Below are positions 7,969-17,151 of a DNA stretch of 64,000 nt, one piece after another. Numbering within the stretch: the stretch's first letter is position 1; every line of letters begins with the position of its first letter. The notes beneath the pieces were generated by a model that was not told the DNA's origin, did no database searches, and saw nothing but the letters and a program-made list of their open reading frames with translations. Where the stretch lies: positions 2,108,001-2,172,000 of the forward strand of contig NZ_CP016210.1 in assembly GCF_001682385.1 (NCBI RefSeq). The letters run 5' to 3'. The stretch is from Azoarcus olearius. Lineage in GTDB: Bacteria > Pseudomonadota > Gammaproteobacteria > Burkholderiales > Rhodocyclaceae. The position numbers were made by a program, and so were the translations under genes.

Positions 7969-10358
7969 TGAACCCCAGTCATACCGGCGCGGCCGATGCC
8001 GTGGTGATGCGCCTCGAAGACTTCGACCGCGAGTCCGGTTCGCGCATCGAGCGCCTGCTGTTCAACCATCGCCTGGTGGTCGTCGCGCTGTGCGCGCTGG
8101 CGACGCTGCTGCTGGCGTGGCAGATCGGCGGCCTGCGGCTCAACGCCGCGTTCGAGAAGATGATTCCGACGCAGCACGCCTACATCGCCAATTTCCTCGA
8201 CAACCGCGCCCAGTTGGCCGGCGTCGGCAACACGCTGCGGATTGCGGTGGAAAGCACCGACGGCAGCATCTTCACGCCGGAATACCTCGACACCCTGCGC
8301 AAGATCACCGACGAGCTGTTCCTGTTCCCGGAGGTGGACCGGCCCTTCATGAAGTCGCTGTGGACGCCGGCCGTGCGCTGGACCGGCGTCACCGAAGACG
8401 GGCTGGACGGCGGGCCGGTGATCCCGGACGACTACGACGGCTCGGCCGAAAGCGTCGAGCAGGTGCGGCTCAATGTCGAACGCTCCGGCGAGATCGGCCA
8501 GCTGGTGGCGGGCAACTTCGCCTCCAGCATCATCCTGGTGCCGCTGCAGGAAGCGCGCGCCGACGGCACGGGCCGCATCGACTACGGCGACCTCGGCCAG
8601 CGCCTGGAAGAGCTGCGCCAGCGCTACGACGGCCAGCATGTGCGCATCCACATCACCGGCTTCGCCAAGGTGGTCGGCGACCTGATCGACGGCCTGCGCC
8701 AGGTGGCGCTGTTCTTCCTGCTCGCCATCGGCATCTGCACCGCGGTGCTGTACTGGTACACCCGCTGCGTGCGCAGCACCGTGCTGGTGGTGGCGTGCTC
8801 GGTGGTGGCGGTGGTGTGGCTGCTCGGGCTGCTGCCGACGCTGGGCTATGAGCTGGATCCGTATTCGGTGCTGGTGCCTTTCCTGGTGTTCGCCATCGGC
8901 ATGAGCCACGGCGCGCAGAAGATGAACGGCATCATGCAGGACATCGGCCGCGGCACCCACAAGCTGGTCGCCGCCCGCTTCACCTTCCGCCGCCTGATCC
9001 TCGCCGGCGTCACCGCGCTGCTGGCGGACGCGGTCGGTTTCGCGGTGCTGATGGTGATCCGCATCCAGGTGATCCAGGACCTCGCGGTCACCGCCAGCAT
9101 CGGCGTGGCGGTGCTGATCTTCACCAACCTGGTGCTGCTGCCCATCCTGCTGTCCTACACCGGGGTCAGCCCGGAAGCCGCGCGCCGCAGCCTGAAGGCG
9201 GAGCTGATGGAGGCGGCGGACAGCGCGCATCGCAAGCATCCGTTCTGGGCCTTCCTCGACCTCTTCACCCAGCGCAAGTGGGCGGGCATTGCGGTGGCCG
9301 TGGCGGCGGTGATGGGCGTTGCGGGTCTGGTGCTCAGCTTCCAGCTCAAGATCGGCGACACCGACCCCGGCGCGCCGGAGCTGCGGGCGGATTCCCGCTA
9401 CAACCGCGACAACAGCTACATCGTCGCCAACTACGCCGCCGGCAGCGATGTGTACATCGTCATGGTGAAGACGCCCCAGTACGGCTGCGCCGCCTACGAC
9501 ACGCTGATGGGCGTGGATGCGCTGGAACTGGCGCTGCAGCAGCTGCCGGGGGTGGAATCGACCAAGTCGCTCGCCGGGCTGGCCAAGGTGTCGGCCGCCG
9601 GCATGAACGAAGGCAGCCTGAAGTGGTACGAAGTGCCGCGCTCGCAGGGCGTGCTCAACGCCATCATCACCCGCGCGCCGCGCGAGATGTTCAACCAGAA
9701 CTGCGACCTGCTCACGGTCTACGCCTACCTCAAGGACCACAAGGCGGACACGCTGGCGAGCGTGGTCGACGCGGTGGAGGCCTTCGCCGCGCAGTACGGC
9801 AACGGCGAAGTGCGCTATCTGAATGCCGCCGGAAACGCCGGCATCGAGGCCGCGACCAACATCGTGGTGCGCCAGGCCAACCGCGAGATGCTGCTGCTGG
9901 TGTATGCGGCGGTCACGGTGCTTGCCTTCATCACCTTCCGCTCGTGGCGGGCGGTGCTGTGCGCGGTGCTGCCGCTGGCGCTGACCTCGGTGCTGTGCGA
10001 GGCGCTGATGGTGTGGCTCAACATCGGCGTGAAGGTGGCGACGCTGCCGGTGATCGCGCTCGGCGTCGGCATCGGCGTGGATTACGCGCTGTACGTGATG
10101 ACGGTGACGCTGGCGCGCATGCGCGACGGCATGAGTCTGTCCGAGGCCTACTACAAGGCGCTCACCTTCACCGGCAAGGTGGTGGTGCTGACCGGCGTCA
10201 CGCTGGGCATCGCGGTGGCGACCTGGGCGTTTTCGCCGATCAAGTTCCAGGCCGACATGGGCATCCTGCTCGCCTTCATGTTCATCTGGAACATGCTCGG
10301 CGCGCTGATCCTGCTGCCCGCGCTCGGCCATTTCCTGCTGCGCCCCAAGGCCGCCTGA
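7968..10358 (+). CDS. RND/MMPL superfamily transporter
   Basis: 796-residue inner-membrane protein with the two-halves layout of RND/MMPL transporters: a first helix at about residues 35-52, a large periplasmic loop (about 55-235), a bundle of helices (about 240-420), a second helix near 450, a second loop (about 470-630) and a second bundle (about 640-790). The sterol-sensing-like SVLVPFLVFAIGMSHGAQ and matching ALGVGIGVDYALYVM stretches lie in the bundles. The ATG at 7968 overlaps the upstream stop. No membrane-fusion protein or TolC gene is nearby, so it resembles the stand-alone MMPL/HpnN type. Substrate unknown. Confidence 0.88.
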   Translation: MNPSHTGAADAVVMRLEDFDRESGSRIERLLFNHRLVVVALCALATLLLAWQIGGLRLNAAFEKMIPTQHAYIANFLDNRAQLAGVGNTLRIAVESTDGSIFTPEYLDTLRKITDELFLFPEVDRPFMKSLWTPAVRWTGVTEDGLDGGPVIPDDYDGSAESVEQVRLNVERSGEIGQLVAGNFASSIILVPLQEARADGTGRIDYGDLGQRLEELRQRYDGQHVRIHITGFAKVVGDLIDGLRQVALFFLLAIGICTAVLYWYTRCVRSTVLVVACSVVAVVWLLGLLPTLGYELDPYSVLVPFLVFAIGMSHGAQKMNGIMQDIGRGTHKLVAARFTFRRLILAGVTALLADAVGFAVLMVIRIQVIQDLAVTASIGVAVLIFTNLVLLPILLSYTGVSPEAARRSLKAELMEAADSAHRKHPFWAFLDLFTQRKWAGIAVAVAAVMGVAGLVLSFQLKIGDTDPGAPELRADSRYNRDNSYIVANYAAGSDVYIVMVKTPQYGCAAYDTLMGVDALELALQQLPGVESTKSLAGLAKVSAAGMNEGSLKWYEVPRSQGVLNAIITRAPREMFNQNCDLLTVYAYLKDHKADTLASVVDAVEAFAAQYGNGEVRYLNAAGNAGIEAATNIVVRQANREMLLLVYAAVTVLAFITFRSWRAVLCAVLPLALTSVLCEALMVWLNIGVKVATLPVIALGVGIGVDYALYVMTVTLARMRDGMSLSEAYYKALTFTGKVVVLTGVTLGIAVATWAFSPIKFQADMGILLAFMFIWNMLGALILLPALGHFLLRPKAA

Positions 10359-10376
10359 CCCACGCGAGGATCAACC

Positions 10377-10826
10377 ATGTACCAACACCTCTTCGTCCCG
10401 CTGGACGGTTCCGCGATCTCCGCCGCGCTGACGCGCCAGGCGCTGGATTTCGCCGCCGCGGTCGGCGCCCGCGTCACCTTCTTCCACGCGGTGGCCGACT
10501 TCGGCGCCACCGATGCCGGCGCGCTGGAGCGCAGCCTGGACCCGGCCGCCTTCGCCCAGCGCCTGGCCGACGAGGCGCGCGCGGTGCTGGAGCCGGCGGA
10601 GCAGGCCGGCGCCGCCGCCGGTGTCGTGTGGGAGGCACTGTGGGCGGTCTCCGACCATCCGCACCAGGCCATCCTGCAACAGGCGGAAAAGCTCGGCGCC
10701 GACCTGATCTTCATCGCCTCGCACGGCCGCAGCGGGCTGCAGCGGCTGATGCTCGGCTCGGTAACGGCGCGGCTGCTGGCGGAAGCCCGGCTGCCGGTGC
10801 TGGTCGCCCGCGTTGCACAGGACTAG
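10377..10826 (+). CDS. Universal stress protein (UspA family)
   Basis: 149-residue single-domain Usp protein. The N-terminus [12 protein letters not shown] holds the conserved beta1-Asp, and the C-terminal ATP-binding loop [18 protein letters not shown] (about residues 121-138) fits the G-x2-G-x9-G(S/T) pattern, so it probably binds ATP. It follows the RND gene by 18 bp and is likely the fifth gene of the same transcript. Confidence 0.88.
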   Translation: MYQHLFVPLDGSAISAALTRQALDFAAAVGARVTFFHAVADFGATDAGALERSLDPAAFAQRLADEARAVLEPAEQAGAAAGVVWEALWAVSDHPHQAILQQAEKLGADLIFIASHGRSGLQRLMLGSVTARLLAEARLPVLVARVAQD

Positions 10827-10830
10827 CGCC

Positions 10831-12306
10831 GTGACGGGCGGAACGGGCGGCCGCGCGGCGCAGGCGTCGCTGTTGCTGGCCGGGTTGACGGTGACCGGCC
10901 TGGGTGGCGCCGTGGGCGGCAGCGCGGGCTGGGCGGCAGTCGCGGTCGGCGTCGTCTGCGCGCTGGCGGCGCTGTGGATTGCGTGGAACGCGCACCGGCG
11001 GGTGGGCGGGGCGGTGGACGCGATCCGCGCGCTGCTGGAAGACCCGCAGGCGATTGCCGATCCGGCCGCCTCGGTGGCCCGCCTGAACGAACTGCTGGCG
11101 GACAAGGTGGGCTACGCCACCCGCATGGGCGGGCTGGCGCGCGAACTCGCCGCCTTCAGCGGCAGCCAGGTGTCGACCTTCACCGAGGTGGTGGACGCCA
11201 CCGACCGCCAGGCCGCGCTGGCGCGCGAGGCGGTCGGCAGCGTGGTGGCGATGGCGGGCGCGGCCGACGACGTGGCGGCGGGCGCGGCGCATCTGGTGGG
11301 CCTCGCTACCCAGGTCAGCAGCCATGCCGCCAACGGCGGCGAGCGGGTGGCGCGGGTGGCCGCCGGGGTGAAGGAACTCGCCGAGGTGATCGCCGGTGTC
11401 GGCCGCGAGTTTGACGGCCTGCGCGGCCAGGTGGCGCGCATCGGCGAGATCGTCCGCATCATCCAGGAGATCGCCGGGCAGACCAATCTGCTGGCCTTGA
11501 ATGCCGCCATCGAGGCGGCCCGCGCCGGCGAGCAGGGGCGCGGCTTCGCGGTGGTGGCGGACGAGGTGCGCAAGCTCGCCGAACGCACCGCGACGGCGAC
11601 CGTCAGCGTGGACGAGATCATCGACGGCATCGGCCGCGGTTTCGACCATCTCAAGCACGGCATCGACGCGGTGACCGGCATGGCGCACGACGGCGTCGCG
11701 CGCAGCGGCGAGGCGATGGCGACGCTGGAAGGCATCGCCGCCGCCGCGCGCGACAGTGAAAGCGCGGTGGCCGAGATCGCCGCGCGCGCCACCGCCGGGG
11801 CGCAGACCGGCGGCGCGGTGGTGGAGGCGATGACCGGCGTCGACACGCTGGCGCGCATGCTCGACGACCGCATCAACCTCTGCAACGACGGCCTGCGCGG
11901 GCTGATGCTCAAGCTGGTCGACATGAAGGCGCTGGCCGGGCGGCTGGAGGTGCAGCACGACGCGCTCGGCGCGGTGCTCGACGCGATCGAGGAAACCCGG
12001 GTGAACAACATCATGGTGCTCAACGCGCGCACGACCGCGCAGGCGCTGCCGCATATCGAACGCATCGAAGCGCTCGACCGCGAGATGGACACCCAGCTCG
12101 CCCGCCTGGATGCGGCGGCCTTGGCGCTGCCGCTGCGCACGCTGCGCGACAGGCTGGCCGCCTACCGCCGGGTGCGTGACGACGCGCTCGCCCATGCCCG
12201 CAGCGGCGATCTGGAGCAAACGCGCAAGCTGGCGCCGGCCCAGGTGCGGCCCGCCTATCAGGCGGTGAAGGAGGCCTACGCCGCGCTCGCCGCGGCCGCC
12301 GCGTGA
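10831..12306 (+). CDS. Chemoreceptor-like protein with C-terminal four-helix-bundle domain
   Basis: About 491 residues from the GTG at 10831 (a TTG at 10813 is an alternative overlapping the Usp gene). Two hydrophobic segments (about residues 10-30 and 33-50) are joined by almost no periplasmic loop. A methyl-accepting signalling domain follows, with the hairpin tip [20 protein letters not shown]. The region after it (about 365-491) looks like a 4HB_MCP ligand domain: [16 protein letters not shown] and [13 protein letters not shown] resemble its helices 3-4 and 1-2. In most chemoreceptors that domain is N-terminal and periplasmic. It may sense a cytoplasmic signal during aromatic growth. Confidence 0.8.
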   Translation: MTGGTGGRAAQASLLLAGLTVTGLGGAVGGSAGWAAVAVGVVCALAALWIAWNAHRRVGGAVDAIRALLEDPQAIADPAASVARLNELLADKVGYATRMGGLARELAAFSGSQVSTFTEVVDATDRQAALAREAVGSVVAMAGAADDVAAGAAHLVGLATQVSSHAANGGERVARVAAGVKELAEVIAGVGREFDGLRGQVARIGEIVRIIQEIAGQTNLLALNAAIEAARAGEQGRGFAVVADEVRKLAERTATATVSVDEIIDGIGRGFDHLKHGIDAVTGMAHDGVARSGEAMATLEGIAAAARDSESAVAEIAARATAGAQTGGAVVEAMTGVDTLARMLDDRINLCNDGLRGLMLKLVDMKALAGRLEVQHDALGAVLDAIEETRVNNIMVLNARTTAQALPHIERIEALDREMDTQLARLDAAALALPLRTLRDRLAAYRRVRDDALAHARSGDLEQTRKLAPAQVRPAYQAVKEAYAALAAAAA

Positions 12307-12366
12307 TCCCGAAAGACCGTGGCGGGCAGCGCGAGGCTATTACGATCGCGGTAAAGTGCGAGGCCT

Positions 12367-14103
12367 ATGGAAGAACACGGTCAGGCCCCCGGCAGAGGGG
12401 CGCGACCCGGAGGCGTGATGGGGACTGAAAAACACGGGCTGGTCGAGCAGTTCAACCTGCGTTCGCGGCTGCGCTTCGATATCGACGGCGGCAACATCTG
12501 GCTGGATGAGAGCCGCATGCTGCTGCTGCACGCGCAGGCGATGGGCGCCCTGCGCACCGAGCTGTTCCGCTCGCTGGGCGTGGAGCGCGCCCGCGGCCTG
12601 CTGGTGCGCATGGGCTTTGTCTCCGGGCAGCAGGACGCCGACCTCGCGCGCAAGCTGTTCGGCAACGGCGAACCCTACGACGTGTTCCGCCTCGGGCCGG
12701 AACTGCACGCCTTCGAAGGCCTGGTGCGGGCGCGTATCCGCGACGCGAAGCTGGACTGGGAAAAAGGCAGCTTCGTCGGCGACGTCACCTGGGAGAACTC
12801 CTGGGAGGCGGAGTCCCACATCCGCGAATTCGGCGTCGGCGACGACCCGGTGTGCTGGAGCCTGATCGGCTATGCCTCCGGTTATGTCACCCGCTTCTTC
12901 AACCGCTTCGTGGTGTTCCGCGAGACGCACTGCGTCGGCAAGGGCGACGAACAGTGCGTACTGGTCGGCAAGCCCGCCGAGGATTGGGACAACGCCGACG
13001 GCTACCTCGACTACTTCCGCCCCGGCAACATCGAGGGCGAACTCGCCGAACTGCGCGAAGAACTCGCGCGCCTGCGGGCCTCGCTCGGCGGCGCCTGCCG
13101 GCGCGACGACCTGATCGGCAATTCCCCCGCCTTCGAGGCGGCCTTCGACCTGGTCCGCAAGGCCGCGGGCAGCACCATCAACGTGCTGCTGCTCGGCGAA
13201 ACCGGCGTCGGCAAGGAGGTGTTCGCGCGCTGGCTGCATGCTCACAGCGACCGCGCCGACAAGCCCTTCATCGCGATCAACTGCGCGGCGATCCCGCACG
13301 ACCTGATCGAAGCCGAACTCTTCGGCGTGCAGAAGGGCGCCTACACCGGCGCCCAGCAATCCCGCGCCGGCCGCTTCGAACGCGCCGACGGCGGCACGCT
13401 GTTCCTCGACGAAGTGGGCGACCTGTCGCCGGCGGCGCAGGTGAAGCTGCTGCGGGTGCTGCAGTCCGGCGAGGTGGAACGCCTCGGCGACGACCAGACG
13501 CGCAAGGTGAACGTGCGCCTGGTGGCGGCCACCAACGTCAATCTGCCGCAGGCGATCCGCCAGGGCAGCTTCCGCGCCGACCTCTACTACCGGTTGGCCA
13601 CCTACCCGGTGGCCATTCCGCCGCTGCGCGACCGCCGCAGCGACATCCCGCTGCTCGCCCAGGCCCTGCTCGGCAAGTACGAGGCGGTCTATCACAAGAA
13701 GCTGCAGGGCATCACCGACCGCGCCATCCGCGCGCTGGTCGATTACCCCTGGCCGGGCAACGTGCGCGAACTGGAAAACGTGATCGAACGCGGCGTGCTG
13801 CTGGCACCGCCCGGCGGACGGCTGGAGGAACAGCACCTGTTCGCCGGCGCGGAGTCGGTGGTGCCTGCCGGCGTGGAACTCGATACCGGCGGGCATCTGT
13901 GCGATGCGAGAGAGAGTTCGCACAACAAGCTGTGCGAGGCGCTGCTGAAGGAGGGTTTCAACCTCGAAGCGCACGAGGCGCGGCTGATCGAACTGGCCGT
14001 GCAGCAGGCCAAGGGGAATCTCACGCATGCGGCCAGGGCGCTGGGGATAACGCGGCGGCAGCTGGCCTATCGGTTGAAGCAGAACACGGCCGCGGCGGAG
14101 TAG
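12367..14103 (+). CDS. dmpR: DmpR/XylR-type sigma-54-dependent activator
   Basis: 578-residue enhancer-binding protein of the NtrC family. XylR_N/V4R effector domain at about residues 20-215 (VERARGLLVRMGF, VCWSLIGYASGYVTRF, CVGKGDEQCVLVGKP), a linker, AAA+ domain at about 245-480 with Walker A GETGVGKE, the sigma-54 contact loop as GAYTGA rather than GAFTGA (a known functional variant), Walker B GGTLFLDEVGDL, and a C-terminal Fis-type helix-turn-helix (ARALGITRRQLAYRLKQ). It should bind phenols directly and activate the sigma-54 promoter at 14455. The gene is followed by a strong terminator at 14166. The start could also be the ATG at 12418, which is closer to DmpR length. Confidence 0.92.
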   Translation: MEEHGQAPGRGARPGGVMGTEKHGLVEQFNLRSRLRFDIDGGNIWLDESRMLLLHAQAMGALRTELFRSLGVERARGLLVRMGFVSGQQDADLARKLFGNGEPYDVFRLGPELHAFEGLVRARIRDAKLDWEKGSFVGDVTWENSWEAESHIREFGVGDDPVCWSLIGYASGYVTRFFNRFVVFRETHCVGKGDEQCVLVGKPAEDWDNADGYLDYFRPGNIEGELAELREELARLRASLGGACRRDDLIGNSPAFEAAFDLVRKAAGSTINVLLLGETGVGKEVFARWLHAHSDRADKPFIAINCAAIPHDLIEAELFGVQKGAYTGAQQSRAGRFERADGGTLFLDEVGDLSPAAQVKLLRVLQSGEVERLGDDQTRKVNVRLVAATNVNLPQAIRQGSFRADLYYRLATYPVAIPPLRDRRSDIPLLAQALLGKYEAVYHKKLQGITDRAIRALVDYPWPGNVRELENVIERGVLLAPPGGRLEEQHLFAGAESVVPAGVELDTGGHLCDARESSHNKLCEALLKEGFNLEAHEARLIELAVQQAKGNLTHAARALGITRRQLAYRLKQNTAAAE

Positions 14104-14165
14104 GGGAGGGCGCGGGCGCGGGAATCAGGTACAGGGTTTCTCGAGGGTCTTGGCGCATTTGGATA

Positions 14166-14199
14166 CGCCCCATCGGTTCAGAGCCGATGGGGCGTTTTT
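14166..14199 (+). terminator. Rho-independent terminator of the dmpR-type gene
   Basis: Perfect 11-bp stem: CGCCCCATCGG (14166-14176) and CCGATGGGGCG (14184-14194), 7-nt loop, then TTTTTG TTTTG. It ends the activator transcript before repeat copy B and the sigma-54 promoter. Confidence 0.9.
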
Positions 14200-14206
14200 G
14201 TTTTGT

Positions 14207-14302
14207 TCCCTCCCCTTCAAGGGGAGGGCTAGGGTGGGGATGGGGTTAATCGGCGCCGCGGACCCCATCCCCACCCCAACCCTCCCCTTGAAGGGGAGGG
14301 GG
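14207..14302. repeat. Palindromic intergenic repeat, copy B
   Basis: Full-length copy of the palindromic element, with the outer motif TCCCCTTCAAGGGGA at both ends and inner G-rich/C-rich arms around TCGGCGCCGCG. No nested insert. It sits between the activator terminator and the enhancer region of dmpQ. Confidence 0.85.
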
Positions 14303-14359
14303 CAAAGCCCTTCACCCCTGCTGCAGTGCACCTCGACGTTTTTGTCCACCAAAACCCCC

Positions 14360-14379
14360 GCCTTACCAATTTGTAAGGC
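14360..14379. promoter_or_regulatory. Candidate upstream activating site for the DmpR-type activator
   Basis: Perfect inverted repeat GCCTTAC (14360-14366) and GTAAGGC (14373-14379) separated by CAATTT. It starts about 95 bp upstream of the -24 element at 14455, within the range where enhancer-binding proteins of this class bind. Sequence differs from the textbook DmpR/XylR site, so this is a candidate only. Confidence 0.5.
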
Positions 14380-14454
14380 CGATCCTCGTCCCATTCCCCG
14401 CCCCGTTTCCCGCCTCTTCCCTCACCCCCAATAAAAACAACAACTTGATCTCCA

Positions 14455-14470
14455 TGGCACGCCCTCTGCA
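14455..14470 (+). promoter_or_regulatory. Sigma-54 (-24/-12) promoter
   Basis: TGGCACGCCCTCTGCA matches the consensus TGGCACG-N4-TTGCW at all but one position, with GG and GC in exact register. It lies 84 bp before dmpQ and is the obvious target of the DmpR-type activator for the dmpQ-B-K-L-M-N-O-P operon. Confidence 0.88.
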
Positions 14471-14553
14471 TTAGCAATGCTTACCTGTCCATCAGCGGAG
14501 CTAATCAAAAGCCCGGCGTGACAAAAAGGGCAGGGCAGACAAAGGAGGCCTAC

Positions 14554-14871
14554 ATGGGTGTGAGCGTGCATATCGAGGACACCGGCGAGCGCTACGACTG
14601 CGTGCCGGGTGAATCCCTGCTGAAGGCGATGCTGCGGCTCGGGCGGCGGGGGATTCCATCCGGCTGCCACGGCGGCGGCTGCGGGGTCTGCAAGGTGGAG
14701 ATCACCCGCGGCGCGGTGACCACCGGGGTGATGAGCCGCGCCCATGTCAGCGCCGACGAAGAGGCGCGCGGCTGCCTGCTCGCCTGCAAGGCCTATCCGC
14801 TTTCCGACGTTTCATTGCGTGTGCTCGGCCGCATGCACAAGAGCGTCTGCCGCCCGGCCGCCAAGGGCTGA
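14554..14871 (+). CDS. dmpQ: Chloroplast-type [2Fe-2S] ferredoxin (DmpQ/XylT)
   Basis: 105-residue plant-type ferredoxin, the reactivase for oxidised extradiol dioxygenase. Cluster ligands are seen in CHGGGCGVCK (about residues 41-50) and CLLACK (about 77-82). DmpQ/XylT re-reduces the active-site iron of catechol 2,3-dioxygenase inactivated by substituted catechols. The ATG at 14554 has AAAGGAGG 8 nt upstream. First gene after the sigma-54 promoter, 36 bp before dmpB. Confidence 0.92.
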   Translation: MGVSVHIEDTGERYDCVPGESLLKAMLRLGRRGIPSGCHGGGCGVCKVEITRGAVTTGVMSRAHVSADEEARGCLLACKAYPLSDVSLRVLGRMHKSVCRPAAKG

Positions 14872-14907
14872 GCGGCGTTTCATTCCAATAACGAGGAGGA
14901 GTACCAG

Positions 14908-15843
14908 ATGGCATTGACTGGCGTACTGCGCCCGGGTCACGCGCAATTGCGCGTGCTGAACCTGGAAGAAGGTGTGCACCACTACCGCGACGTGCTCGGC
15001 ATGGTGGAAACCGGCCGCGACGAACAAGGCCGGGTGTATCTGAAGTGCTGGGACGAACGCGACCACAACAGCCTGGTGCTGCGCGAGGCCGACCGGGCCG
15101 GAATCGACTTCGTCGGCTTCAAGGTGCTGGACAAGGCGACGCTCGACAAGCTGGAAGGCGACCTGCGCGCCTACGGCCTCGCCACCGAGCGCATCCCCGC
15201 CGGCGAGCTGCTGGCCACCGGCGAGCGGGTGCGCTTCCGGCTGCCGTCCGGGCACGACATCGAGCTTTATGCCGAGAAGCAGGCGGTGGGCAACGGCCTG
15301 CAGGTGCTCAACCCGGCGCCGTGGACCAAGGCCTCCGAGAACGGCATCGCGCCGGTGCGCCTCGACCACTGTCTGCTCTACGGCCCCAACATCGCCGAGG
15401 TGCAGAAGATCTTCTGCGACGTGCTCGGCTTCTACCTGGTGGAGCGGGTGCTGACCCCGGACGGCGCCGGCAACGCGGCGATCTGGATGTCGTGCTCGCA
15501 CAAGGTGCACGACATCGCCTTCGTCGAGCACCCGGAGCCGGGCAAGCTGCACCACCTGTCCTTCCTGCTCGAAAGCTGGGAAGAGGTGCTGCGCGCGGCC
15601 GACATCATGGCGATGAACAACGTGCAGGTGGATATCGGCCCGACCCGCCACGGCGTCACCCGCGGCTGCACGATCTACGCCTGGGACCCGTCCGGCAACC
15701 GCTTCGAGACCTTCATGGGCGGCTACCAGCCCTACCCGGACTACGAGCCCACCACCTGGACCTTCGACGGGCTGGGCGCCGGCGGCGGGCTGGACTACCC
15801 GCAGCGCAAGCTGCACGAGAGCTTCCTGAGCGTGGTGACCTGA
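14908..15843 (+). CDS. dmpB: Catechol 2,3-dioxygenase (first copy)
   Basis: 311-residue extradiol ring-cleavage dioxygenase with two vicinal-oxygen-chelate halves. It opens catechol to 2-hydroxymuconic semialdehyde. Fe(II) ligands: His154 (RLDHCLLYGPN), His215 or 216 (LHHLSFLLES) and Glu267 (RFETFMGGY), matching the XylE/DmpB pattern. A strong ribosome-binding site (ACGAGGAGG) precedes the ATG. In the classic dmp operon it follows the hydroxylase; here it precedes it. A second, diverged copy is at 31580. Confidence 0.95.
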   Translation: MALTGVLRPGHAQLRVLNLEEGVHHYRDVLGMVETGRDEQGRVYLKCWDERDHNSLVLREADRAGIDFVGFKVLDKATLDKLEGDLRAYGLATERIPAGELLATGERVRFRLPSGHDIELYAEKQAVGNGLQVLNPAPWTKASENGIAPVRLDHCLLYGPNIAEVQKIFCDVLGFYLVERVLTPDGAGNAAIWMSCSHKVHDIAFVEHPEPGKLHHLSFLLESWEEVLRAADIMAMNNVQVDIGPTRHGVTRGCTIYAWDPSGNRFETFMGGYQPYPDYEPTTWTFDGLGAGGGLDYPQRKLHESFLSVVT

Positions 15844-15844
15844 G

Positions 15845-16105
15845 ATGGAACGACCCCTTTCCTTCGACACCACCCGCCGCTACGTCCGCGTCACCGGCGA
15901 GCGCCCCGACGGCTTTGTCGAGTTCGACTTCGCCGTCGGCGAGCCGGAGATCTTCGTCGAGATGATCCTGCCGCCGGCCGCCTTCGCCGAGTTCTGCCAC
16001 GCCAACCGCGTCGAGCACTTGGACGCCGCGGCGGGCGAGGGCGGTGCCGACGACTGGAACTGGCGCCTCGCCGACGCCACCCGCACCCGCTTCAAGCCGC
16101 AGTAA
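15845..16105 (+). CDS. dmpK: Phenol hydroxylase assembly subunit P0 (DmpK)
   Basis: 86-residue DmpK-like protein, a small accessory subunit needed for building the active, iron-loaded hydroxylase but not for turnover. FDTTRRYVRVTGERPDGFVEFDFAVGE-type N-terminal half and CHANRVEHLD are typical. It begins one base after the dioxygenase stop region, so it is translationally linked to dmpB. Starts the dmpKLMNOP block. Confidence 0.9.
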   Translation: MERPLSFDTTRRYVRVTGERPDGFVEFDFAVGEPEIFVEMILPPAAFAEFCHANRVEHLDAAAGEGGADDWNWRLADATRTRFKPQ

Positions 16106-16150
16106 CCCACAACAGGACGCCGCCACAGCGCGTCCGCCAAGGAGACATCC

Positions 16151-17143
16151 ATGCAGATCGACCTGCGCACGGTCAGCATCCAGCCGTTGCGGAACACCTT
16201 CGACCACCTCGCGCGCCGCTTCGGCGACAAGCCCGCGTCGCGCTACCAGGAGGCGAGCTACGACATCCAGGCCGCCGAGAACCTGCACTACCGCCCCACC
16301 TGGGCGCCGGAGCAGCAGCTCTACGACGCTTCCATCACCAGGATCGTGATGCAGGACTGGTATGCGCTGAAGGATCCGCGCCAGTACTACTACAACACCT
16401 ACACCCTGGCCCGCGCCCGCCAGCAGGACACCGCCGAGGCCAACTTCGAGTTCGTCGACAGCCGCGGCCTGGCCGACATGCTGCCCGAGGCGCTACGCAA
16501 TACCGCGCTGGCGGTGCTGGTGCCGCTGCGCCACGCCGCCTGGGGGGCGAACCAGCACAACAGCTTCATCTGCGGCTACGGCTACGGCGCCGCCTTCACC
16601 CAGCCCTGCATGTACCACGCGATGGACAACCTCGGCATCGCCCAGTACCTGTCGCGCCTCGGCCTGCTGCTGGGCGGCACCGAAGCGCTGGAAGCCGGCA
16701 AGCGCGCGTGGATGGACGGCGCCGCCTGGCAGCCGCTGCGCCGCTATGTCGAGGACTGCCTGGTGGTGCGCGACCCCTTCGAACTCTTCATCGCGCAGAA
16801 CCTGGCGCTGGACGGCCTGCTGTATCCGCTGATCTACGAACGCATCGTCGATGACGAACTCTCGGTGCGCGGCGGCTCGGCGGTAGCGATGCTCACCCAG
16901 TTCATGACCGACTGGTTTGCCGAAACGCGCAAGTGGGTGGATGCGGTGGTGAAGGTCGCCGCTGCCGAATCTGCCCACAACCAGGCGCAGATCAATGAAT
17001 GGGTGCAGGCATGGAGCAGCCGCGCGGCGGCGGCGCTGCTGCCGGTGGTTGAGCTTGCGCTTGGCGCCCAAGCGGACGAGGCCGTCTGCGAACAGCTCGC
17101 GGGCCTGAAGCAGCGGCTCGACAAGATCGGCATCACGCTCTGA
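16151..17143 (+). CDS. dmpL: Phenol hydroxylase beta subunit P1 (DmpL)
   Basis: 330-residue beta subunit of the soluble diiron phenol monooxygenase. It shares the ferritin-like helical fold with the catalytic subunit but lacks iron ligands. Conserved family stretches include VSIQPLRNTFDHLARRFG at the N-terminus and RQYYYNTYTLARARQQ. Forms the (alpha beta gamma)2 hydroxylase with DmpN and DmpO. AAGGAG lies 8 nt before the ATG. Confidence 0.95.
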   Translation: MQIDLRTVSIQPLRNTFDHLARRFGDKPASRYQEASYDIQAAENLHYRPTWAPEQQLYDASITRIVMQDWYALKDPRQYYYNTYTLARARQQDTAEANFEFVDSRGLADMLPEALRNTALAVLVPLRHAAWGANQHNSFICGYGYGAAFTQPCMYHAMDNLGIAQYLSRLGLLLGGTEALEAGKRAWMDGAAWQPLRRYVEDCLVVRDPFELFIAQNLALDGLLYPLIYERIVDDELSVRGGSAVAMLTQFMTDWFAETRKWVDAVVKVAAAESAHNQAQINEWVQAWSSRAAAALLPVVELALGAQADEAVCEQLAGLKQRLDKIGITL

Positions 17144-17151
17144 GGCACGCC

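Noticed and set aside
7611-10331. A 906-codon open frame antisense to the RND transporter (and similar long frames, e.g. 16834-19446 and 3702-5333)
   Set aside because: Long antisense frames are expected in GC-rich genes with strong third-position bias; the translations are Arg/His/Gln-rich with no family resemblance, while the opposite strand encodes clear proteins.
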